A stretch of 64,000 nt of DNA from Maylandia zebra. Taxonomy: Eukaryota > Chordata > Actinopteri > Cichliformes > Cichlidae. This document shows, in pieces, positions 38,201 through 47,400 of the stretch. The notes under the pieces were generated by a model, which saw only the letters and a program-made list of their open reading frames with translations, did not search any database and was not told the DNA's origin. The number at the start of each line of letters is the position of its first letter. The stretch's first letter is position 1. Both the position numbers and the translations under genes were made by a program. Where the stretch lies: assembly GCF_041146795.1 (NCBI RefSeq), contig NC_135167.1:8786954-8850953 (forward strand), read 5' to 3'.

Positions 38201-39197
38201 GGGTTAACATTACAATTTTGGACTGACAATCGTCTGTTTTGGAAGCCCCAGTGTCTGTGACCATTTTGGTTTGGTTCCCCGGGGAAGCTAAAGAGGTAAC
38301 GGGTCCTATACGAGCACCCTGCTGGACCAAGGCCGAAACACTGGTCCCGTTGCCGTTCTGGGCTATACTGGCAACAATATGACTCGGGAGTCTATGCAAA
38401 GCAATAGTAGGAGTCCCCCTGTCGAGAGCAATAGCCGACTGACCCACAGGCAGGCTCGCGTTGGATAAGGTGAACGTCGAAGTGTTAATAGAGGTTGTGA
38501 CGGGTCGTCCAGAGTTTGGTGTACTTGCACTCGTATCCACTTGGCTAACGCTGTCGACCACCGCTGTGTTGCTGTTCCTCCGCGTTGTTACAGCTGCGCC
38601 GTTCAAACTCTTTATCCGCGCCGAAGCGCTCCTCCGCGGCGTCGTTATGCGTTTTCTCGGCGGGGTTGCTCCCGTCGACGTCTCACCTGTGCCCACGGTA
38701 ACCTTAGAGCCCTGGCTGGATGTGGTGGTGCTGATGCTGGCTGGCGGCAGAGATGCCAAAGTTGACACACCAGATGCAGTCAGTGTTGTGATGGATGCTC
38801 CATGTGATTGCGAGCCGCTGCTAGTGGCGCTCACACAGTCACCCGAAGTGGTGGAAGGCTCGCCAAAAGAAGGGCTGCAGCCCGGTGAAGGAGATGTGAC
38901 AGTCTTATCCGGGCTAACGTCTTTAGAGTTGATCTCCTGGCGCATCTCAGTTTTATTACGGCGTCCTTGTTGTTGTTGTTGTTCTAGTGTTGTGGTGCTC
39001 ACTGGAGCTGGTAGCGTTTTTCCTAAGTGATGGTTAGCGGGGGCCACAGAGCCAGCGCCTCCGTTTTCGTCTGCTTTACCAGCCGGGTTGCTTTGTCCAG
39101 CAAGCTGTGACTCCAATGAGCCCACTAGGTCGCTCACAGCTTTTTCATCCACCTCCGAAAAGAGCATATCTTCCAGGGGGTCGGAGGCGCCCGCCAT
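7996..39197 (-). CDS. taf4: taf4, TFIID subunit 4 (10 exons, 3' end outside window)
   Basis: TAF4 is a core TFIID subunit in the nucleus; it pairs with TAF12 through a histone fold and binds activators through its TAFH domain. Ten exons can be chained with consistent phases, giving about 893 codons. The N terminus has the conserved SEVDEKAVSDLVGSLESQL-type segment, followed by a long Ser/Thr/Pro-rich activator-binding region, a QLPPGFTIPQ/GMVLVR junction, a QA repeat, the TAFH block (ENVKKCKNFLATLIKLAS) and the start of the histone fold (DDDDINDVASMAGVNL). The QA-rich exon and the ISPRPATPT motif resemble TAF4 more than TAF4B. The region between TAFH and the histone fold is much shorter than in human TAF4. 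The start ATG lies in a GATGGCGGG context. The rest of the histone fold and the conserved C terminus were not found in 1-7995 and must lie left of the window. Identity is from remembered family motifs. Confidence 0.93.
8166..14749. other. taf4 intron between exons 9 and 10
   Basis: 6.6 kb with no supported exon. It holds one SINE-like repeat (about 9880-10220) and small CA/CT-rich tracts. Stretches 11330-11760 and 13870-14060 look unique and moderately GC-rich. Confidence 0.5.
9875..10222 (-). mobile_element. tRNA-derived SINE-like repeat, decayed
   Basis: On the minus strand it begins GGTGGTGGGTAGTTAGCACT-like (a degenerate A box), continues with GGGTTTGAATCC (B-box-like), then the common fish repeat text for TTTCTGTGTGGAGTTTG, CAGTCCAAAGACATACATA and CCTGTTCAGGGTATACCCTG. 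Many substitutions. The same tail (GAATTGGTTAAGCACAAG then GGAT repeats) recurs near 21755. Confidence 0.72.
14750..14864 (-). CDS. taf4: taf4 exon 9 (QKNKLNDPGGGTFR exon)
   Basis: Acceptor CTGTTAACAG-type, donor TTCAG|GTACAA, phase 1 in and phase 2 out. Encodes GTMGKGAIIQAGKSPMGLP and NQKNKLNDPGGGTFR; the last segment is the conserved lead-in to the TAF4 histone fold. Confidence 0.94.
14865..15943. other. taf4 intron between exons 8 and 9
   Basis: No supported exon or transposon; short CA-rich tract at 15331-15400. Confidence 0.5.
15944..16019 (-). CDS. taf4: taf4 exon 8 (short linker exon)
   Basis: Acceptor TTCCTCAG, donor CAAG|GTAAGA. 25 codons plus 1 nt (phase 0 in, phase 1 out): GVKTGGAVGGQVRMPVVITQ then SIRAQ. 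The phase joins perfectly to both neighbours. The sequence itself is not a strong signature. Confidence 0.75.
17321..17366. repeat. poly-A plus (AT)n tract
   Basis: 19 A followed by about 13 AT units. Confidence 0.97.
17764..17888 (+). repeat. compound (GT)n(GA)n microsatellite
   Basis: About 32 GT units directly followed by a GA-rich tract; produces several spurious Cys-Val and Thr-His ORFs. Confidence 0.98.
19000..19381 (+). mobile_element. possible solo LTR of a retroelement
   Basis: C/T-rich U3-like sequence with CCCCTGATTAGCTC, a TATAAATAG at about 19213-19221, then a T-rich stretch ending near AATCATGACA. The composition and order resemble fish Gypsy-type LTRs. No matching partner LTR, tRNA primer site or target duplication was identified. 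Confidence 0.35.
20491..20523. repeat. (CATA)n microsatellite
   Basis: About eight tandem tetranucleotide units. Confidence 0.97.
20774..20983 (-). CDS. taf4: taf4 exon 7 (end of TAFH, Gln/Pro linker)
   Basis: Acceptor CATCAACAG, donor GCAATG|GTATGT, 70 codons in phase 0. Starts KSLPALR, the usual sequence right after PYLVPFLK in TAF4, then LNSQQSLIQPPQQGLKPAP and an Ala/Gly/Thr-rich linker. Confidence 0.88.
20984..22033. other. taf4 intron between exons 6 and 7
   Basis: No supported exon. Holds a GGAT tract at its repeat-derived 3' part (21779-21804). Confidence 0.5.
21755..21804. repeat. repeat tail with (GGAT)n
   Basis: GGTTAAGCACAAGAAAATGG followed by six GGAT units, the usual 3' end of the SINE-like repeat seen at 9875-10222. 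Confidence 0.7.
22034..22123 (-). CDS. taf4: taf4 exon 6 (second part of TAFH domain)
   Basis: Acceptor CTGACAG, donor CTCAAG|GTGAGG, 30 codons in phase 0. Encodes DAKIEPEEFTSRLQTELKSS then PQPYLVPFLK, near-identical in kind to the TAFH C-terminal half of vertebrate TAF4. Confidence 0.95.
22124..22665. other. taf4 intron between exons 5 and 6
   Basis: Short intron, nothing recognised. Confidence 0.6.
22666..22788 (-). CDS. taf4: taf4 exon 5 (first part of TAFH domain)
   Basis: Acceptor CTTCAACAG, donor CTG|GTGAGC, 41 codons in phase 0. Encodes ENVKKCKNFLATLIKLAS and ETSKNVKALVQDLL, the first helices of the TAFH (NHR1) domain. This domain contacts co-activators and E-proteins in the family. 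Confidence 0.95.
22826..22886. repeat. (CA)n microsatellite
   Basis: About 30 units just upstream of the taf4 TAFH exon. Confidence 0.98.
23119..23200. repeat. (TG)n microsatellite
   Basis: About 41 units, the longest dinucleotide run in the window; only 230 bases from the (CA)n at 22826 and in inverted sense. Confidence 0.98.
23478..23630 (-). CDS. taf4: taf4 exon 4 (Gln/Pro/Ala-rich)
   Basis: Acceptor CTCTTCCAG, donor CCCAG|GTCTG, 51 codons in phase 0. Encodes KGPVAPVVAVTAPQQTPVV and a Pro/Gln/Ala-rich stretch ending ASGASVASQ. Low-complexity composition matches the pre-TAFH part of TAF4. Confidence 0.7.
23631..24786. other. taf4 intron between exons 3 and 4
   Basis: No supported feature. 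Confidence 0.5.
24787..24939 (-). CDS. taf4: taf4 exon 3 (poly-Ser exon, probable)
   Basis: Acceptor TTTTTCCAG, donor CCCA|GTGAGA, exactly 51 codons, phase 0 on both sides, so it fits between its neighbours. Sequence QSPVTSQASRQCPLTPAKMA then a run of Ser from a GAA-type microsatellite. It vaguely resembles the TAF4 segment after the PRPATPT motif. Homology is weak, so support is mainly splice sites, phase and position. Confidence 0.62.
26200..26750 (+). mobile_element. LINE 3' end (MDYCNSLLSG type)
   Basis: Translation gives MDYCNSLLSGCPKNSPKSLQ then LIQNSAARVLT, the C-terminal reverse-transcriptase region of a fish non-LTR element. The stereotyped 3' tail follows: GTCGCGGCAG, TCTTCCTGTTAACAGGGAG, CCACTGTCGCCAAAGTGCTT, and it ends in AATTGAATTAAACTG. 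5'-truncated and frame-broken. The same tail is found inverted at about 52139-52290. Confidence 0.8.
29510..30240 (+). mobile_element. decayed Tc1/mariner-family element
   Basis: The 5' part (GTGACTTTGAACGTGGCATG, TTTGAGAAACTGCTGATC) and the 3' part (TACCTGAGTATTGCTGCTCA, GTCCATCCCTTTATGA, GACAATGAGTTCACTGTAT, ATGGATGTGCAGCTGACAAA) match a well-known fish Tc1-family transposon in order. Its middle is replaced by unrelated AT-rich sequence (about 29750-29920). No open transposase remains. Confidence 0.82.
30950..31340. promoter_or_regulatory. candidate conserved non-coding element (ATTA-rich)
   Basis: A repeat-free stretch with many ATTA/TAAT homeodomain-type cores (CCAATTAATGATTC, GACATTAATTCACC, GCATTAATCACACC, TATAATTAGATCAC) inside taf4 intron 2. 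The call rests only on composition and motif density. Confidence 0.3.
32220..32750 (+). mobile_element. LINE-like remnant
   Basis: Fragments such as GTTCAACCTCAAGAAGACTG and TGGCACGTTACCATTATGAT, with GTGACCCTGAACAACAAAAT, resemble degraded L2/RTE-type ORF2 nucleotide text. No long frame. Weakly supported. Confidence 0.35.
32782..33090 (-). mobile_element. tRNA-derived SINE, nearly full length
   Basis: The minus strand starts GGGCGATCGTGGCTCAAGAG with an A-box-like TGGCTCAAGAGTTGG (complement at 33067-33081). A B-box GGTTCGAGCCC (33028-33038) follows, then the conserved body (GTCCTTGGGCAAGACTCTTC, CAGGGCAGCTGTGGCTACAA, AAAGCGCTTTGGGGTCCTTA) and TATACAAATACAGGCC. Resembles the V-SINE-type families of fish. 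A-box and B-box are intact. Confidence 0.85.
33097..33120. repeat. (AAAC)n tract
   Basis: Six AAAC units next to the SINE head. Confidence 0.9.
34390..35309 (+). mobile_element. L2/Rex1-like LINE, 3' part with one frameshift
   Basis: Two overlapping frames give reverse-transcriptase C-terminal sequence: ESAYRREVERLVSWCSHNNL, NAQKTVEIIVDFRKH, FRFLGTTITQDLKW, then after a frameshift near 34635 ITSVIKKAQQRMYFLRQLKK, SSITVWYAGATIRDKQRLQR, LQDLYTSRTLGRAARITADP. A 3' UTR with AATAAA at 35277-35282 ends in TTCTGA repeats, the usual tail of this LINE type. 5'-truncated and dead, but little diverged. Confidence 0.88.
36230..36402 (-). CDS. taf4: taf4 exon 2 (GMVLVR / QA-repeat exon)
   Basis: Acceptor CTTAG and donor CAG|GTGAG. 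Encodes GMVLVRTELGQLVMVPQQAL, a run of alternating Gln-Ala, then ISPRPATPTTGTSF, matching TAF4 in order. Phase 1 in, phase 0 out. Confidence 0.92.
36403..37780. other. taf4 intron 1
   Basis: AT-rich, no recognised repeat or exon. Confidence 0.6.
37781..39197 (-). CDS. taf4: taf4 exon 1 (start codon, 472 codons + 1 nt)
   Basis: The largest exon. It is open from the ATG to a CACAAG|GTAAGG donor. The first 35 residues hold the conserved TAF4 N-terminal block; the rest is low-complexity Ser/Thr/Pro/Gly sequence with a Gln run near residue 75 and a Pro run (PPLPPPPPPP). It ends in QLPPGFTIPQ, as TAF4 does before its GMVLVR segment. Ends in phase 1. Confidence 0.93.
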
Positions 39198-39330
39198 CTC
39201 TGATCACAGATAGCCGTCTTCTATTTTTTTTACAATGCGCCTGCGTGTTACTAGGCATTGTGGGAATGGAGCTGACGTCATCAAATAAGGGGGGTATAAA
39301 TGGAGGAAGGGGCGTCCTAGGTGTAGCCGT
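39198..39330 (-). promoter_or_regulatory. taf4: taf4 promoter region
   Basis: The DNA just upstream of the taf4 ATG is GC-richer and holds a consensus CRE palindrome TGACGTCA at 39273-39280. A ZNF143/SBS-like motif lies at about 39251-39268 (complement of TTCCCACAATGCCTAG). A GATGGCGGG YY1-like context covers the start codon. Together they look like a housekeeping promoter. A TATAAA at 39295-39300 reads on the opposite (+) strand. Sites are by eye; the transcription start is unknown. Confidence 0.55.
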
Positions 39331-41334
39331 AAGTCTGTGGTTATTGTATCCTATTTATTATGTGTTACCTTCACGGAGTATTAATTAGTAATCATACTAA
39401 GTACCGTGCAGTTACACCGCCATCCCAAAGTAGAATATGAGGAGCTTTGACCATATTTAAAGAAAATGATATATAAATAAGAAAAAGGTTCAGGAAGAAA
39501 GCAAAGATTATTTTAAAACGATATAAGACAGTTATAATGTACATAAAGCTACTAAGTTAATGAATAAATAAAACAGATCTGAAACAAAGCAGTTACACAG
39601 AAGTTATATAATTATTAGGTCTGATTTTGGTATTGTTTTTCCCTTTTCTGTGCATCTTTTCTTTTACCTTTGCAAAAGGTAAGATGGGAAATATATCATT
39701 TATTATCCAAACAGTTAGTAAATTACTTTTTTACAGCCGTTAAAAATGAAGTTAACACAATCTGTAAAATAATAGCCTAAATCATTAGGATTGTATCTTA
39801 GATCAAATAAAAAGAAATTTGGCAATAACTAATATGAAATAAAAAATAAATACAATTGGGTAAAATATGACTAAATAAAAATATGAAGTATTAAATTAAA
39901 TTAAAATGTCTTTAATCCAACATACAATAATAAGATTAGAATTTCTTAAAATATGATAATAAATATTAATAATAAATATGATAATAAATAAATTATTAAA
40001 TTATTCTTTAAAGTGACTCAACATAGCAAGGCAGTGCAGGGTTGAAATGAAATGACATTATGAGAAAAGAATCAGGAATAATTGGGAATATTTTTGTTAT
40101 AGTAGTTAAAATAACAACAACAATGACCATAAAAATTTAAAAATATTTATATATATGGTAGCTGTATTTGATTGTTGTAGATTGAAAGATTGTAATAAGT
40201 TGTATATTATATTAAGTACAGTACAGTAATTTTAGTAAAAAGTACAGTAATATTTAAAGTTAAATACTAAAATAATAATATTATAAGCAATAATTATGGA
40301 GTTTTTTTTCTTATAATTTTTTGAAATGTTTGTACATTTTGTACAGTTATAGCTACAGTTTATGTTCTGCCAAAACAAGACAAAACACCCAATAAGTAAC
40401 GTTAAATAACTTCAATTTAACTGAAAGCATTATTTTTTAATATAAATCACAACACTGCAACATTACATCACCATGACATTACTATGAATTTGTTTGGCCA
40501 GGGAATAACTAGTTTCAGTTTTATTGGCATAATATCAAACGCTAAAGCTAAAGACATTTCCTTTTTTTGGGGGGGGGGGGGGGGGGGGGGGGTGTTTTTT
40601 TACTTTATTTTTTTGTTTATTTGTTTATTCGTGGTTAAGTAAAAATGTTTTCACAATTAGTATTTAGTTTGAGTTAGCCTAACTATAACTGCTCAGAAGC
40701 CTCTGCCTAAAGACATTGACGTTAAAATAAAAATAACCGTTGTTATTATTTTTCATTTAAAATGAACTGCCTTGCAGGGACAGCGTCATCACAGCTGTGG
40801 GAGACACGTAAAAAATGTAGACTGTTTAATGGCTGCGAAATTTTCTGCTCTAAACCTCCGGATGTAATCTCGTGTAATATCGTGAGATTATTGTGTGGTT
40901 AAATTTCAAACCTGTATTAAGTATCCTTATTTAGTGACTTATTTAATCCCTTTGAGGAAATGTTATTATAATAATTACAAAATAAAAGCCAAAACTGTAT
41001 CGAAAATGTTAGTACCGCTAAAAATATATTTGTCACATCATTCGTTTCTATTTGTAAGCAAAGGAAACAGTGGAAGGGATGGAAGAGGAAAAGGAGGCGA
41101 CTTTAGTTGATTAGGCCTCTACCTATCTCCCAAAATCCTTTGCGGCAGGGGAAGGAAAATGAAAACGGCCATGTCGTGGTAGAGATCAGTTGCGAGCGGG
41201 ATTCATAGTGTCGTTTGACGATATATGTTATGTAGTCTGAGAACTGCAGGTCTGAAAAGAACGCATCCGACGCTTCGTGTGACACAAAACGTTTTCTTCG
41301 GAAGTACGCGTGTAAATAAAGTTAAAGGACGAAG
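39331..41334. other. taf4-lsm14a intergenic region
   Basis: Mostly very AT-rich sequence (39400-40560) with no exon I can support, then a G homopolymer and a last 250 bases that must hold the lsm14a promoter and 5' UTR. No TATA box is obvious near 41300; the CAAAATCCTTTGCGG and AAACGGCCATGTCGTGG stretches around 41130-41180 are GC-richer and promoter-like. Confidence 0.6.
40569..40592 (+). repeat. poly-G homopolymer (24 G)
   Basis: An uninterrupted run of 24 G preceded by seven T and followed by T-rich DNA. Such runs can form G-quadruplexes and are hard to sequence, so the length may be inexact. Confidence 0.95.
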
Positions 41335-41458
41335 ATGAGCGGAGGAGGGACACCGTACCTCGGCAGCAAAATTAGCCTCATCTCCAAGGCCGAGATCCGC
41401 TATGAAGGAATTTTGTACACGATTGACACAGAAAACTCGACTGTAGCTCTCGCTAAAG
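41335..41458 (+). CDS. lsm14a: lsm14a exon 1 coding part
   Basis: ATG in GAAGATGAGC context, [18 protein letters not shown]; donor AAAG|GTAAGT, phase 1 out. Carries the first half of the LSm fold. Confidence 0.95.
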
Positions 41459-44400
41459 GTAAGTTAAGGCACACAGAGAGGGAATACAAGACTCAAAGAG
41501 CGTAAAAGTGTTAAGCGAAGGAGAACAGCATTTTTTAGGGTATTTGGCTTTGTTGGTTAGCTTTTTAGTTAGCCAACAGAGCTAACTGGCGCTATAGTTA
41601 AGCGCTGTAGTCCTTTGTTTACGTTGTAATTGTGGTAAAGTCAAATGATGTGCACCAAGTGACACATAATTACCACCAGATATACCTTGTTAAAGCATTA
41701 ATTGCGGCTTATTGGCTCTTTTTAGTGTTTATTTTTTAACATGCGTTTTAGAAACTCTGATTATAATACTCTTGTCTGACAGTATCGCTAAGACCTGGTA
41801 GACTGTGCGTATGGGAAGAGTACTAACTTTATCTCGAGCTCATATTATGTGGAATTTATTTTGAACAATGTGGTTAACAAAAATTGATATAACTTGAGGC
41901 GTCTGTTTTCTTTAGTCTTTATTCCAACGCTAATTCATAATATTCAGTTCTAACATTGAAAGTTAATGTGAAGTCAACAGTGTTTGTTCTTAACGCAAGG
42001 AAATTCTCCTCCTTAATTAATAAAAGTAAAGTCGTGTAAGTTAACCTGTGAGTTTTCCCTACAGTTCGCTCCTTTGGCACTGAGGATCGGCCCACTGACA
42101 GGCCTATTCCTCCTCGGGATGAGGTCTTTGAGTACATCATCTTCCGAGGAAGTGATATTAAAGACCTAACAGTTTGTGAGCCACCAAAAGCCACCAGTGC
42201 CCTGCCGCAGGACCCTGCCATAGTCCAAGTAAGTCAATTGGTGCGTTCCATTACTATAAAACAGCTGTATAAAGGCTTTTCTTTAAGGCTTCTTGTATGC
42301 TAGCTCATGGTGGCACAGGCATGGCTTTATTGAGACATAAGGGAGAGACACTCACTAATTATTCTGTGTGTAGAGTTTTTGTGTGTGTGATTTTATAATT
42401 AAATAATAGCAATTGAGGTAATCATTCAAAATAATTACTGAAATAATTGCCTAGTGGCATTTTGAGTTGCAAAGCTTGCTTTAAAGGAACTTTGCTGTAG
42501 GGCCATCGTTAACATTATTTCAAACACCTGTGTATTACAAGGATCAACTATAAAGAAATTCAGGTAGAAAGTGACAACTATTGTTTTACTGCTTTTTCTT
42601 TCTTTGTTACAGAAAATAAGTGATTATCAATGTTTTTAATTATTGCACATTTTAAGAAAATAAAGAAACCAATTAGAAAATACAATAAGCAACAAAAAAA
42701 TAAAGTGACCACTTGTTGTAGAAGCCCTGAAAACCAGATTCACAAACAAAGGAGTCTGTTAAAATAAAGTGTATTCAAAGTAGAGTCAGGCCTTTTTCCT
42801 TCTAGATATGGTATCTTATCTATCTTCTAGATAACACTTTCTAAGATGTACATAGGTTTATTAACAGCTTTGTGTCCAACCAACAGTTGCCCATTCATTT
42901 TGTGTTATTTGTTGTTTTGAAATGTAGGCATCAGACATTTATAATCGTATCATAGTATTTTCAGTCATGGTCAACAGCTATGTTTAAAAGTCTTGTAATG
43001 TTTTTAACTGGATGTATATTTGTTTGTCTAGTCATCAATTGGATCCTCAAGTGCTGCAGCACCTCCATCATTCCAGGCTCCTGGGTCCTATGCACCTTTC
43101 AGCAGGGCTCCTGCCCCATCATACAGCCAGTTTGGTGTTGCACCCATTGGTTCTCAACAGTTTGGATCTACTGGAGCAGTTGGTAAGGAGCTGTGTGAAA
43201 TAAGCAAGTCAACCACATTAGGGCTGCTCAATTAATCGAATTTTAATCACGATTACGATCTGGGCTTTCAACGATCATTAAAAATGACTGAGCCGATTAT
43301 TAGCCCCTCCCTCATTTATCCGCGACACCTTAAAGGCCGGTCCGTGAAAATATTGTCGGGCATAAACCGGTCCGTGGCGCAAAAAAGGTTGGAGACCGCT
43401 GATTAAGAGGACCCGAGGGAAGCTCGGAAAGCTAAGCAGAAGTTATTTGGAGAGGAGAGTGACTGCTGTTGGTTGAAAAGAGAGGTTAAAAAAAAAAAAA
43501 AAACTTCAGTGGTGTTGCACACTATTTTATATTATTTTTTAAAGTCATTGTTAACCCTTTAAATCCGGTCAGAGCAGCATGCTCCGCTTTGTAACTATTT
43601 TTAAATCCCTGTAAAACCTGAACCACGTAAGCTAGCGCAATAATTTGTTTTGCATATGAAACCGGAGGAGTTCTACTTACATCTTGTGCCATCAGCTTGT
43701 CCTCGGTCACGGTTTCCTTCCACATAAAGCTTTGCAAAAATTGCATAAAAAGCGCTTGCAGGAACAAAAACATAATATTCCAGAAACACGCTTTGCCGAT
43801 CCGATCAGCTGTTCGTAACACTTCCCACAGTGAAACAGACGTCAGCGCGAACTGTCGCATGTCCGCCATTTCCTGGCCGAAACCGGAAGTGACGTCATTT
43901 TCGCGGAAATGTAGTTTTTTACTTGTAGGCCTTAAAAACCTCTACTGGTCATGTTTGACTTTTCTGAATAGTTTCTGGGATGCTTGCACTGCTGGAAATA
44001 GTTTGTTTTGATGCACCTGCTGTTTTCTTTGCAAATTTGCATCATAGGATTGTTTTTGTTTTTCCTGCAGTATATAAAAATTGATGTATCTCCAAGATAA
44101 AACTATGAAGACACTCAAAATAAATTTCCTGTTGTTGTAAACTATTTTTTGCAACTTTTTTGTATTTAAAGTTTTGAGGGATAAACCTCTTAAATTTCTC
44201 CAAGTAGAAATATATGTAAAAAAACAAAAAAAAACAATAAATTTTTTTGTAGTTTATTGCACTTTTTTTGCAATTAATGTAGTTACTATGGACTTAATGC
44301 ATACATATTATTAAAATATGGGCTATAACAGTTATTTAGCAACTTGAAATGCTCCCACAAATGGCACTACAACATGTAAAAAAATAATATAAGCTCTGGT

Positions 44401-47400
44401 GGACTTGGTTCTATAGTAGGTCTTAAAGGGTTAAATAAATATCGTCAAATAATCGCGATCTCAATTTCAGTGAAAATAATCGTGATTATCATTTTTGCCA
44501 TAATCGAGCAGCCCTAAACCACATTAAAAAGCATTAGGTTTTTCAAGTTCAAACCTGTCCAAACACTCTCTTGGATGGAAATGTAGCAGATGCAGTTAAA
44601 TCTTTCATTGCTGATATCTGTCTAAATGCTACGTAGTGACCTCAGACAAGCTAAACATCTGTTTCTCAAGCAAATTTGGAGCAACACCTGATTCCTGCTC
44701 ATTTGAATAGAGCACAGCTGCATGCTGCTTTGAGTTTCCTGCTACACACCTGATCCCTATTGTGTTTTGAACTGGAAACAGCAAAGACAGTTATGCATCA
44801 TACTTCTAATAAACTGGTGAAGATTTTTTTCTCTAAATGTACAGATTGGATTTTTACCTTTTTGTCAGTGAACATCTGTGTCATCCACTGCCAGTAAAAT
44901 GGAAGTGTGTGAGTAGCTGAAGCTTATCATTCAGCTCTGACAGAATCATCTTCACTACTACCGTGTATTATATATTTTAAGTAGACTGGGGTGAAGGTTA
45001 CTTTTACTCACAAATACTCCAAAAATGTTTTACACTGCACACAAATCTATTACAAATACAAGGGAAATGCTTACACTGTGGAGTCCTTCACAAGCAGGAC
45101 TTTAATGGACAGTATGTTTTTCACTTAACACTTTTAATGTGAATTTTTTTTTCCCCCTCCATAACAGCAGCTACTTTGGAACAGCTTCTAATTGCTGTTT
45201 GTTTGTTTGCAGGACGCACTAGTCCCCAGCTGGATTCTATAAGAAAGAGTCCCACCCTGGAACAGTCAGTGAAGGCCCCACCATCATCCGCCCCAGCTCC
45301 ACCTGCAGGACAGCGGAGTCAGACAGGGGCAGCAGCTTCCAGAACCACCACCACTGGCATCCAGAAGCCTCCAGACCTCCTGGAGCAGAGAAAAGGTAAA
45401 AGTGTAGGTTGTGGCTGGTTTAAAAAGTTATTTGTAGTAAGTTCATAACAGAGCAAAAGAGACATTAATCAGTAATGTTGATTCATTTTATTTATTTATT
45501 TTAAGAATGCAAAGCCACAGGATGTAAAGAATACAAATTGTCTGGTGTCTTTAATTATCAGCTTGTTAGTGTGGAAAGAACTAAAATTTAGCACTGGCTA
45601 TCAAATACTGCTGTTAATAGAGAATCAGCCTAATCAGGCAAGTCATAAACAAGGTGGCTACTCTACAGAACCAAAAACTAGAGTTTAACTTCTGAATTTA
45701 TTCTTTTTAACAAATACAAATAAACCTGAACCCATGCTGCAGTTGAAGCTCATATTATTGTCTTCCTCAGTGCCAAGCCCTGCCAAGTTAAATTGATGAC
45801 TATTTTCTTTTCCTGTTCAGCTCCTGAGGTTCCGAAGGTAGCGCAGCCAGATAATGAGCAGGGTGCAGTTGAAAACCGGGATCCCAACAAGCGCCAAGGT
45901 GGTGAGTAATTTGCACCTTCAGTCAGTAATGTCCACAACACTTACTGCTGTTTACTGATGTGTTCATCTTTTTTATTTTGTAGCTACTCAGCTTTGAAAA
46001 TTTAAATATATAATGAAAAGCTTTATTGGATTCATGTTGGGATGGCAGTGCCTTTCCTGAAATGCTTTGGGCTAATTTCACGTCAGCCAATTCTCAAAAG
46101 TTCCCTCAGAATGTACTTTTGTAATTTATCAAGTGGGAAGCACTATTTTTCTTTTTTAAAGTTTAATACTTAAGTTTGTTTCTGTTGTTTCTCAGCTGGT
46201 GTTCAGTCTTCTAACCGCCGTGGCCGTGGAAGAGGAAACCGCAGCAGAGGCAAAGTAAATGTGCGCAGGGATGGCACAGTGAAGTTTGACGAAGACTTTG
46301 ACTTTGAGACTGCCAACGCCCAGTTTCACAAAGACGAGATTGACAAAGAGCTCCAGAACAAGCTCAAACTCAAAGGTACCACTTAAACAAGTTCTAAACT
46401 GCAGCAACTAAAATTGGAGGTTAAATATACCATGATACATATGTGAACATTTCTGCCATTTTAAGTTGTTTGATTTTACAACATTTCTTCCTACAGATGA
46501 CAAAACTGAAAAGGCACTCAATGGAGAGGAATCAGAGCATCCAGCCAATGAAGGTGCTGCTGAGGAAGAGGAGGCTGTGATAAATACCTGCTACTATGAC
46601 AAGTCAAAGTCCTTCTTTGATAACCTGTCCTGTGATGATACCAGGTACCTCAATACATCCATTTATTTATTTTTAATCTATTCTGTGGTGGATTAGTTAC
46701 ACAAGGGCATGTTAAGATTTGAGTGACTTAAGTTTTGTCACCGCATCTGTAGAATTTATTTTCAGCGAATATAAGGGAAACCAAATTTTAAATATTCTGC
46801 AATGAAAAATTTCCCAGACCTGTAAACAGGGCATCTAAAACCACTTTTGATAAGAGTGAACCTGCTGCAGTCTTCTAAACAACTGGTGTTGCAACTCTGA
46901 CTGGTACATGAATAATAGAAACTCGGGCTGCTCGATTATGGCAAAAATGATAATCACGATTATTTTCACTGAAATTGAGATCTCGATTATTTGACGATAT
47001 TTATTTAACAATAACAATGTATTGAATAATGACTTTAAAGATTGTCATAAAATAGTGTGCAAATACTGATAACAGTGCAAATGTTTGCAATATGAAAAAT
47101 GTAAACATCTATGTTTAGTGAACTTTGCAGTGTTGCTCTGTGGTGCAGCTACGACACTGTAGCAAAGTTTACACACTATGTCTACTTAAGTCACGTCTGA
47201 CTCCGCGAACCCATAATGTTTCCACACCACTAAAGGTTTTTGTTTTTTGTTTTTTTACCTCTTTTCAATCAACGGCAGTCACTCTCCTCTCCAAATAACT
47301 TGTGCTTAGCTTTCCGAGCTTCTCTCGGGTCCTCTTAATCAGAGGTCCCCAACCCCGGGCCTCGGACCGGTACCGGCCCGTGAGTCGTTTGGTACCGGGT

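Larger units (their letters stand above)
43219..44516 (+). mobile_element. hAT-type element, copy 1 (in lsm14a intron 3)
   Basis: Ends TAGGGCTGCTCAATTAATCG and TAATCGAGCAGCCCTA are inverted, flanked by perfect 8-bp duplications AACCACAT (43211-43218 and 44517-44524). No transposase. Contains a fragment of another MITE (43317-43402) and a complete nested TTAA element (43551-44434). The related copy at 46923-47831 is in the opposite orientation. Confidence 0.92.

Noticed and set aside
38461..39030. 189-codon ORF on the plus strand
   Set aside because: It is the antisense shadow of taf4 exon 1, whose minus-strand frame carries conserved TAF4 motifs.
43522..43869. 115-codon ORF starting MADMRQF
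   Set aside because: Crosses the left border of the nested TTAA element and lacks any known motif, so it is not a host gene.
44969..45448. Alternative longer lsm14a exon 4 from an upstream ATG
   Set aside because: The reading frame upstream of the GTTTGCAG acceptor (from 45176) has no LSM14 similarity; phase from exon 3 fits the acceptor exactly.
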